Source of the DNA: Amphritea pacifica
GTDB taxonomy: Bacteria > Pseudomonadota > Gammaproteobacteria > Pseudomonadales > Balneatricaceae
Length of the DNA stretch: 64,000 bases
Direction: 5' to 3'
Assembly (NCBI RefSeq): GCF_016924145.1
Contig: NZ_JAFFZO010000027.1
Span: forward strand, 1 to 64,000
Shown here: piece by piece, positions 48,854 through 56,700 of the stretch
How positions within the stretch are numbered: position 1 is the first letter of the stretch
How the letters are laid out: the number at the start of each line of letters is the position of its first letter
The notes under the pieces: model-generated
Seen by the model: the letters and a program-made list of their open reading frames with translations, nothing else
Told to the model about the DNA's origin: nothing
Database searches by the model: none
Translations under genes and position numbers: made by a program

Positions 48854-49579
48854 ATGAAAATAGCACCAATGTCTGTCAGTGTAGTCGCCGGAGCGATGCT
48901 CTCAATACTCTCTATGTCGGCCTCTGCCGAGATGCTGTGGAGCTCGTTCAGCCTTACTTATCTGAACGGTAGCGATTATGAGGTGGGCGATCCGGACCGT
49001 CAGGTGGTGACGGTTGAACATGCCAGCGGTCATAGCTGGGGCGATAACTTCTTCTTCCTCGACCGGCTGGAATCGGATAATGGTGACAGCGAAAACTATA
49101 TGGAGCTGTCACCCCGGCTGAGCTTGTCCAGCCTGACCGGTAATGATCTCTCGTTTGGCCCGGTGAAAGATGTGCTGCTGGCAGGCACCTGGGAGAGCGG
49201 GGAGGGATTTGATAACTTTCTTGCCGGAGTGGGCGTCAGTCTGGATGTACCGGGATTTCAGTACTTCAATGCCAACCTGTATCGTGCCAATAACGATAAG
49301 TCATCCAATGATACTCAACTGACCCTCACCTGGGGACTACCATTTGCGCTGAGCGATGCGGAGTTTCTTTATGATGGTTTTATCGACTGGACCACGTCTG
49401 AGTCGGATAAAGCCTCGGAGATGAACTTCACCTCGCAGCTGAAATGGAATGCCGGCAAGCTGATCGGTACCAAAGCCCCGGTGTATGTTGGTGTGGAGTA
49501 TGCCTACTGGAACAATAAGTTTGGTATCGATGGCGTTGACGAGCGTAATCCGGCACTGCTGTTGAAGTGGCATTTCTGA
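48854..49579 (+). CDS. Tsx-like outer-membrane nucleoside-channel protein
   Basis: A 241-residue outer-membrane beta-barrel of the nucleoside-specific channel type. The signal peptide covers about residues 1-23 (MSVSVVAGAMLSILSMSASA), the mature start is EMLWSSFSLTYLNGSDYEV, alternating hydrophobic strands run through GHSWGDNFFFLDRLES, and the last strand ends NPALLLKWHF with a terminal Phe. AAGGA stands before the ATG at 48854. Following the purine permease and deaminase, it is the likely outer-membrane entry for nucleosides or bases. Confidence 0.8.
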   Translation: MKIAPMSVSVVAGAMLSILSMSASAEMLWSSFSLTYLNGSDYEVGDPDRQVVTVEHASGHSWGDNFFFLDRLESDNGDSENYMELSPRLSLSSLTGNDLSFGPVKDVLLAGTWESGEGFDNFLAGVGVSLDVPGFQYFNANLYRANNDKSSNDTQLTLTWGLPFALSDAEFLYDGFIDWTTSESDKASEMNFTSQLKWNAGKLIGTKAPVYVGVEYAYWNNKFGIDGVDERNPALLLKWHF

Positions 49580-49622
49580 TTGGTCCCACTTAAAACATCG
49601 CGCAGTTTTGCGCGTAATCCCG

Positions 49623-49704
49623 GCGCTTAGCCATCACGTTGTATAACAATCTGCGGATGCCTCCCCCTTCGGCATCCGGCAGATTGTTATCGATGGCATA
49701 GCGC
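49623..49704. repeat. 82-bp long palindrome (extended hairpin)
   Basis: The inner arms ATAACAATCTGC-GGATGCC and GGCATCC-G-GCAGATTGTTAT pair over 19 bp with one bulged G and a nine-base loop. The outer arms GCGCTTAGCCATC and GATGGCATAGCGC pair at 11 of 13 positions. A smaller hairpin CGCGCA-GTTT-TGCGCG lies just before it (about 49599-49614). It fills most of the 176-bp gap between the Tsx-like and urea-channel genes. Confidence 0.85.
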
Positions 49705-49708
49705 CCCT

Positions 49709-49731
49709 CATACTTCGCGTATGGTTTTTAT
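49709..49731 (+). terminator. Terminator after the long palindrome
   Basis: CATAC-TTCGC-GTATG followed by GTTTTTAT, 25 bp before the urea-channel start. It probably ends the purine-permease operon message. Confidence 0.55.
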
Positions 49732-49755
49732 CTGAGTACTTTTGAGAATCTCCCG

Positions 49756-50688
49756 ATGGTGTCCAGTGATGTTTTGTCGTGGCCAGGTTTGCTGTGGCGA
49801 ACCCCGTTCCTGCATGGTGTGCTAACCAGTTTCAGCCAGATTTTGTTGCAGCATAACCGCTGGACCGGTCTGCTGTTTATCCTTGCCGTGGCGATTCAGG
49901 CACCGATCATGGCGGTTGCGGCCGTTCTTGGCTGTGTGGTTGAACAGCTCTGTACCCTGATGCTGCTCAGCCAGTCGAATCGCCAGCATAATCCGTTGGG
50001 GCAGGGGTTGTATGGCTTTAATGGTGCGCTGGTGGGGCTGGCGGTGAGTTGTTTATGGCCGTTAAGCGGGCCGCTGGTGTTAATGCTGACGGTCGCCGTT
50101 ACGCTGCTTGCCACGATTATCGGGCGCGGTTTACAACGACTGGACTGCGCTACCTATACCTCGCCGTTTATTCTGTCGGTCTGGCTGTTGTGGCTGCTTT
50201 TCACTCCCCAACCGATGGCTCAGTCCGGTTTATCTGATATCGTTGACCCGGGAGCACCAGGCATCGTGACGGGTCTGCTCAGCGGTGTTGTGTCGGCTGT
50301 TGGGCAGGTGCTGTTTCTCAATAGTAGTGTCAGTGGGGCGCTGTTGCTAGCCGGTCTGTTTATCGCCTCGAGAGCGGCTACCCTGGTTGTGGTATGCGCG
50401 GTAATTCTGAGTCTGGTGATCTCGCTGTTGCTGGACTTTCCGATGGCTCAAACCCAGTCGGGTGTATACAGCTATAACGCTGTGCTGGTGATTCTGGCGT
50501 TACACCAGCGCAGTTATCTCCGGCCACTGACTTTCGTCTGCGGTGTACTACTGGCGGTGTTGCTGAGTCGTTTGCTGCAACTCTTTGATGTTATGCCCCT
50601 GACCGCCCCCTTTGTGCTGAGTGTCTGGACGTTATCCTGCCTTTTTCCGAAGCCTGATCGCACAAGAGTATTCGAGAAGGTATCCTGA
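49756..50688 (+). CDS. UT-family urea transporter
   Basis: A 310-residue membrane protein of the urea transporter (UT) family. Two homologous halves are visible: QGLYGFNGALVGLA...TYTSPFILSVWLLW and GVYSYNAVLVILAL...PLTAPFVLSVWTL; the L(P/S/T)xPF motif forms the urea filter in each half. About ten hydrophobic helices. Urea is released by Alc and AllA in this window, and no urease gene is seen, so the channel may let urea out or in. Its place inside the purine region supports the ureide connection. Confidence 0.88.
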   Translation: MVSSDVLSWPGLLWRTPFLHGVLTSFSQILLQHNRWTGLLFILAVAIQAPIMAVAAVLGCVVEQLCTLMLLSQSNRQHNPLGQGLYGFNGALVGLAVSCLWPLSGPLVLMLTVAVTLLATIIGRGLQRLDCATYTSPFILSVWLLWLLFTPQPMAQSGLSDIVDPGAPGIVTGLLSGVVSAVGQVLFLNSSVSGALLLAGLFIASRAATLVVVCAVILSLVISLLLDFPMAQTQSGVYSYNAVLVILALHQRSYLRPLTFVCGVLLAVLLSRLLQLFDVMPLTAPFVLSVWTLSCLFPKPDRTRVFEKVS

Positions 50689-50803
50689 AAACACGGCAAT
50701 GGTGATGGAGTGCCATCGTGAAAATATACCGTTATGCTCAAATTCCGATACAGAAATGGCGGTCCGGTTGTTATGATGGCAGGCGTTATCGACAGAGTAT
50801 GAA

Positions 50804-51379
50804 ATGATGGAAAAAACATATCTCGATGCCCAGACGCTGCTGGAAGACTCATTCCGCTTAGGGGCAAAAATTATTAATGATGGTTTCAGACCCACCTATA
50901 TTATTGCTATCTGGCGGGGAGGCACCCCCATTGGCGTGGCGGTACAGGAGTTTCTCGCCTACTACGGTATTCAGAGTGACCATATTGCGATTCGCACCTC
51001 CTCATACAGTGACGGTATCGATGGCCGGTCTAAAGCGGTGAAGATCCATGGGATGGATTATCTGATCAAGAATATCCAGGCCACAGACAGCCTGCTGATT
51101 GTTGACGATGTTTACGATACCGGGCTGACAATTCAGGCGGTAATTAAAGAACTGAAACTGAAATGCCGCCTCAACACACCGGAAGATATTCGCATCGCAG
51201 TGCCCTATTTTAAGCCGGCACGGAATAAAACCGGGGTTGACCCTGAATATTATCTCCACGAAACCGAAGCCTGGCTGAAATATCCCCACTCACTTGAAGG
51301 GCTGACCGTGGATGAGATTAAGAGCCATCGGCCGGAGTTGTTTGACATCATTGGTGATCTGATTCCCCGGGTGGGCTAA
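50804..51379 (+). CDS. Purine-type phosphoribosyltransferase (copy 1)
   Basis: A 191-residue type-I phosphoribosyltransferase. The PRPP-binding loop is SLLIVDDVYDTGLTIQAV (about residues 98-115), with FIIAIWRGG-type PPi loop YIIAIWRGGTPIGVAVQEFL near residue 35. This pattern is that of the hypoxanthine/xanthine-guanine transferases of salvage. It lies in tandem with a paralogue 42 bp downstream. The ATG at 50804 is taken, with CAGAG as a weak ribosome site. Probably salvages bases imported by the purine permeases. Confidence 0.75.
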   Translation: MMEKTYLDAQTLLEDSFRLGAKIINDGFRPTYIIAIWRGGTPIGVAVQEFLAYYGIQSDHIAIRTSSYSDGIDGRSKAVKIHGMDYLIKNIQATDSLLIVDDVYDTGLTIQAVIKELKLKCRLNTPEDIRIAVPYFKPARNKTGVDPEYYLHETEAWLKYPHSLEGLTVDEIKSHRPELFDIIGDLIPRVG

Positions 51380-51421
51380 AGGCAAAACAGGAGGCGGTTC
51401 CCGATTGGGAGGGGGAGTATT

Positions 51422-51997
51422 GTGGAAAAACAGTATATTAATGAACAGGAACTGATCTGTGACTCGTTTCGCTTAGGCGCTCAGATCTTTGAAAGCGGTT
51501 ATCGCCCCGATTTTATCGTTGGCATCTGGCGGGGCGGCAGTACCGTCGGTATCTATGTGCAGGAGTGCCTGCAATACCTGGGGGTGAAAACCGATCATAT
51601 CTCAATTCGCACCTCCTATCGCGGGTTGCCTGGGTATCAGTCGATGATCGAGGGGGAGGGGAATATTAAAGCCCATGGTTTGCGCTATCTGCTGGAAAAT
51701 CTGAATCGTGATGACAAGTTGCTGATTGTTGATGATGTTTACGGCTCGGGCAAAAGCATTGATGCGGTCATTACCCAGCTGTCTCAGCGGGCTAAGCGTA
51801 ATATGCCGGTGGATGTGAAAGTCGCTGTACCCTGGTTCAAACCGGCCAATAACCGGACACAACGGGTTCCTGATTTCTATATCCATACCTCAGATAAGTG
51901 GCTGGTGCTGCCCTATGAGATGGTCGGGTTAACGGAAGCGGAGATCTTTGCCAATAAGCCCGGTATGCAGGCCATTATGGAGACAGTAAAGATCTGA
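51422..51997 (+). CDS. Purine-type phosphoribosyltransferase (copy 2)
   Basis: A 191-residue paralogue of the preceding gene: same length, FIVGIWRGGSTVGIYVQECL near residue 35 and the PRPP loop KLLIVDDVYGSGKSIDAV. The differences in the base-binding region (SIRTSYRGLPGYQS versus AIRTSSYSDGIDGRS) suggest another base preference. GTG start with GGAGGGGGA upstream. The pair probably arose by tandem duplication. Confidence 0.75.
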   Translation: MEKQYINEQELICDSFRLGAQIFESGYRPDFIVGIWRGGSTVGIYVQECLQYLGVKTDHISIRTSYRGLPGYQSMIEGEGNIKAHGLRYLLENLNRDDKLLIVDDVYGSGKSIDAVITQLSQRAKRNMPVDVKVAVPWFKPANNRTQRVPDFYIHTSDKWLVLPYEMVGLTEAEIFANKPGMQAIMETVKI

Positions 51998-52095
51998 CCG
52001 TGTTGTAACGGAGATGATCTGTAAAGAGTTTCACTTAAATGTTGAAATTCCTTTATCATATGCGCCCGTAAAAACAGGCATACCGAGGATTTATC

Positions 52096-53361
52096 ATGAA
52101 GTTTTCAGCATTAGATCTGGCACCTGAGATTCAGCAGGCCCTGGATGCCTGTGGTTATAGTCAGATGACCCCGGTTCAGGAGCAGGCCATTGTACCCGCC
52201 CGGCGGGGTAAGAATGTGCTGGCCAATGCACAGACCGGCACCGGAAAGACCGCTGCATTTGCACTGCCTATCCTGCAGCAGATGCATGACCGGCCTAAAC
52301 CCACCGAGTCCGGCTGTCCGCGCACACTGATTCTGACGCCAACCCGTGAGCTGGCAGAACAGCTGGCGGATACGATTAAGCGTTATGCACAGTTCCTGCC
52401 GTTGAAAATTCTCGCCCTGTATGGCGGCGTTAATATGGATAGCCAGCAGAAAAAGCTGAAAGCGGGCGTTGATATTGTGATCTCGACACCGGGACGGCTG
52501 CTTGAGCATGTGGTGCAGTGTAATGTGAGTCTGGCGAAAGCTGAGTTTGTGGTGCTGGACGAGGCCGACCGGATGCTGGATATGGGCTTTATCGCCGATG
52601 TCACCACATTGTTGCAACAGACCGCCAAAAAACGCCAGACACTGATGTTTTCGGCCACCATCTCACCAACCGTTAATCAGTTGGCGAAACAGCTGATGAC
52701 ACCCTACGAAACCGTTCGGGTGGCAAAACTGAATGCCACCGCAGATACCGTGGAACATGTGGTCTATCCGGTTGAGGAGAAGCGCAAGGCGGATCTGTTT
52801 GCAGAACTGATTAACAAGCATCAGTGGTTTCAGGTGCTGGTGTTTACCAGCACCAAAGCCCAGGCTGATTCATTGATGGTGGATCTTAAGATTGATGGTA
52901 TCTCAGCGGCGATCTGTCATGGGGATAAGTCGCAGGGGTCGCGTCGTCGTGCGATTGCTGATTTTAAAGAGGGCAAGATTCAGGTACTGGTGGCCACCGA
53001 AGTGGCGGCCCGTGGTCTCGATATTCAGGGGCTGGAGCTGGTGGTGAACTATAATCTGCCCTATCTGGCGGAAGATTATGTACACCGCATCGGTCGCACC
53101 GGCCGGGCTGGCGCTCAGGGCAAAGCGATCTCGTTTGTTAGTCGGGAAGAGGAGCGCGCCCTGGATGATATCGAACGTCTGATCGGCAGCCGTATCCAGC
53201 GTATCTATATGCCGGGTTATGAAGTGGGCAGCCGCGATGGCCTGCGTAAAAAACTGGGTAAAAAGATCCACCGGCCGCGCACCAATAAAGCCGGGCGGAC
53301 CAAGATTATCCGCAGTAAAAGTGGCACAGCAAAGCCCGCAGCGAAGAACCGGAAGAAGTAA
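52096..53361 (+). CDS. rhlE: DEAD-box RNA helicase, RhlE-type
   Basis: A 421-residue ATP-dependent RNA helicase with every motif in order: YSQMTPVQEQAI (Q motif), AQTGTGKT (I), PTRELAEQ (Ia), TPGRLLEH (Ib), VLDEADRMLDMGF (II), FSATIS (III), VLVFTSTKAQ (IV), ATEVAARGLDI (V) and HRIGRTGRAG (VI). The C-terminal 45 residues are strongly basic, as in RhlE, for RNA binding. It acts in RNA remodelling, for example ribosome or mRNA turnover. It starts 98 bp after the second transferase gene and is probably independent of the purine regulon. Confidence 0.85.
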   Translation: MKFSALDLAPEIQQALDACGYSQMTPVQEQAIVPARRGKNVLANAQTGTGKTAAFALPILQQMHDRPKPTESGCPRTLILTPTRELAEQLADTIKRYAQFLPLKILALYGGVNMDSQQKKLKAGVDIVISTPGRLLEHVVQCNVSLAKAEFVVLDEADRMLDMGFIADVTTLLQQTAKKRQTLMFSATISPTVNQLAKQLMTPYETVRVAKLNATADTVEHVVYPVEEKRKADLFAELINKHQWFQVLVFTSTKAQADSLMVDLKIDGISAAICHGDKSQGSRRRAIADFKEGKIQVLVATEVAARGLDIQGLELVVNYNLPYLAEDYVHRIGRTGRAGAQGKAISFVSREEERALDDIERLIGSRIQRIYMPGYEVGSRDGLRKKLGKKIHRPRTNKAGRTKIIRSKSGTAKPAAKNRKK

Positions 53362-53723
53362 AAGCTATCCGTCGTTGCTCGTGGCTTATCTCGAACGTCA
53401 CCAAGAACGTGATTTACTCGTAGCTCGCAACAGCCTTCTTTATTGTTTTGATAGTAAGTGTTTTGGTTAACAGCTTTGTAAGAAAGTTGTTGCATGGGGT
53501 TGATGAAGGGCATGAGCAACGAGCCACTGCTGTAATAGCTTCAGGGACGATTAAGGATGGCAGGGGTAGTATCGGTGGACATGCGTACTCTGTACCTTAC
53601 AGTAAGTGCCAGTCATGGAGGCAGACCCCGATGTTATATAACACTGACATAAAGCATTGGTATAATGCTTCCTCTACCGCACAATTCACTCTCTCGGCGT
53701 CCACTCTATAAAAGGATTTATAT
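53362..53723 (+). promoter_or_regulatory. Intergenic region with extended -10 promoter for the macroglobulin gene
   Basis: About 360 bases without a gene. TGGTATAAT at 53658-53666 is an extended -10 promoter element about 60 bp upstream of the next start; the -35 is weak. The rest has no clear feature. Confidence 0.45.
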
Positions 53724-56700
53724 ATGTTAAGGGCTTCTCCTGTTTCTCTGTCACTGCTGCGGACTTTTGTTGCGCTACTGTTACTGCTGAACCTGGCCGG
53801 GTGTGGTGATGATTCAGCCCCCTCCGCGACACAGACGGCAGAGAGTAGCGCTGCTGCCAGTTCTGAACCGGTCAAACCTGTTGTTGTAGCCGAAGCAGTC
53901 GATGCAGCAGCGGATGAAAACACCGAAAATACAGCGGTTAGTGTTGCCAGTAGTGACAATTCCGCTCCTTCTTCTTCTGCGACTGACGCCTCTGAGGCTG
54001 CCGACTCGCCGTTCAGTCTGAACTGGACAGATCTTAAACAGGGCCAGCCGGTGGTTCGGGATGACACCGCCAACAGCGTGTCTATTCATGCCCAGATCAG
54101 CGGTGCTGCGGGGCTGAAGAGTACTGAGATTGAGCAACTGATCAGTGTGTCGGACAGCACCGCTGTGGTTGCGGTATTGATGCCGGAAAGTGCAGAGGGT
54201 GAGTCTGGGAAAGCGGCTTTACCCGAGCTGGTAATCAGTAATATAGCCCGCAGTGCCAGTTGTGGTCAGCAGATTACCGTTAGCTGGAACCGTCGTGAGT
54301 CCGGTGCTGATTCCCGTAAGCAACAGGTATTCTTAGTGCCCAGCTCTGCAGGCGATGACAGCAGTTCTCTGGAGCTGCTTTCCGGAGGCATTGTCGAGGA
54401 TGCCGGAGGTGTGCTTGAACTGGTGTTTAACCGTAATCTCGATAAAGACCAGGCATTTAAACATCTGATCTCCAGTCAGTACCGTTTTACCCGTTATCAG
54501 GTCAGGGGGAACAGGCTGCGCCTGGGACTGAACAACTCCAATGCCGAAAGTGTACAGCTGACGGTGCATAAGGAACTGCAGGATCGCTGCGGTGTAGGCC
54601 TTGCTGCCAGTCAGGATAAAACCTTTAATATTGCGCCGATGAAGCCTGCGGTACGGTTTACCGGCCAGGGGATGATTCTGCCGGATGGCGCACGCATTGA
54701 ACTGCCGTTTCAGGCGGTTAGCGCAAAATCAGTAACTGTGACTGCGTTTGAGGTTTTTGCTGACAATGTCGGTCAGTTCCTGCAGGAAAACCGTCTGGAC
54801 GGTGATCGGTCTCTGGAGAAGGTTGGCCGTTTTATCTGGCAAAAGTCGATCCCGCTGGATGAGGGCGCTTTGCGCAGCTGGCAGGACTATCGCATGGATA
54901 TCAGCGAGTTGATGAACAAGAAGACCGGCAGCCTGATCCGCCTTACTCTGTCACTGGACCGGGGTGACTCACTGCTGCCCTGCAGTGATGCAGAGAATGC
55001 TGTGCCACTGCCAGAGCGCAAACTGCCTGCCAGTGCCGATCAGTTGCAGCATGAGGATGGTGAGAGTTCATGGAACTACTTTAGCCAGACCTCCTCCCGT
55101 GCGAATAGTCTGAGCGCCTGCGATGACAGTTACTATAAATATTCTGCCGATACCCGTGCTGCGAAAAATCTGTTGCGCTCCAATATCGGTATCGTCGTGA
55201 AACAGGCGCCGGATGCGGATACTGCCCATGTCATTATCACCAACCTGAAAACCGCTGAGCCTGTCGCCAATACTGAGGTTGAAATATTTAACTATCAGGG
55301 TCAGTCGGTGGGCCAGGGTAAAACGGATAAACGTGGTTTTGTTGATGTTAAACTCAGCGGTAAAGCGTTTTATCTTCAGGCCGCAGCGGGTGATCAGGTT
55401 GGTTACCTTAAACTGAATGAGGTCAGTGCCCTGACCACCAGTCAGTTTGATATCGGCGGCACCCACCTGCAAAGCAATATCGATGGCTTTATCTATGGTG
55501 AACGGGATATCTGGCGACCCGGCGATAATATCTATCTGAGCTTTATCCTGCAGGATAAGCTCAATGAACTGCCTGCCGAACATCCGGTGGTTGTGGAACT
55601 GTTTAACCCTTCCGGACAACTGATCGAGTCGATCTACAGTAATCATCCGGTGGGTAATCTGTACACCTTTACGCTGACGACGCCGATGAATGCCCCGACC
55701 GGTAACTGGGAAGCGGTGATCCGGGTAGGCGGACAGGATTTCCATTATCCTCTGCGGATCGAAACCGTGGTGCCTAACCGACTCAAAGTTGAGCTGGATC
55801 TGGCCGAGGATCTCCGTTTGCAAAACGCCGTTGAGCAAAGGGTCGGGTTGCATTCGCAATGGCTGCATGGTGCCCCTGCCAGTGGCTTGAAAGCGGATGT
55901 GTCGGTCACTCTGGTGCCGGTGAACACCCGGTTTGCCGGTAAGTTTCCTGATTATACCTTTGATGATCCGGCCCGGGATTACCGTGCCAGTAAAATCAAT
56001 CTGTTTGAAGGGACCCTCAATGAGCAGGGCGATACCGAATTTGATCTGCTGATTGAAAGTAAAACCCCACCCCCCGGCATGCTTAAAGCGCGTTTTACTA
56101 ACCGGGTGTTTGAAGAGAGTGGCCAGTTCAGCAGTAACAGCTTCTCCCGCCCCTTTGATTACTATGACCGTTATCTGGGACTGCAACTGCCGAAAGGGGA
56201 CGCTGCCCGGGGGATGTTGCTAACCGATGAGGACCATAAAACCCGTCTGGTGGTGCTGGATAAGAGTGGTCAGCCGGTGAGTGATACCAATCTTGAGATC
56301 AGCGTCTATAAGCTTGAGTGGAAGTGGTGGTATGAGAAGAGCAGTGAATCGCTGGCCCGTTATACTGACGCTCAGCACAGCAGAATGGTTACCAGTGGTG
56401 AAGCGGTCACCGATGAAAATGGAATGGCGGAGTGGCCGTTGCGGGTCAACTATCCTCAATGGGGGCGTTATCTGGTACGCGCCTGTATCGCCGGTAAAGA
56501 TACCCACTGCAGCGGTAAAGTGGTCTACATTGACTGGCCCGGCTGGGCGGGACGTCAGCAGGAGTCACAGGGTGACAATGTTGATCGTCTGACACTGTTC
56601 AGCGATAAGGAGACCTATCAGGTAGGGGAAACCGCAACAGTGACGCTGCCGGAACTGAAAGAGGGACGGGCGCTGGTGACCGTTGAGTCCGCAACCCGGG

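Noticed and set aside
50461-50475. GTGTATACAGC inside the urea-channel gene
   Set aside because: It is within coding sequence and only the central GTATAC matches.
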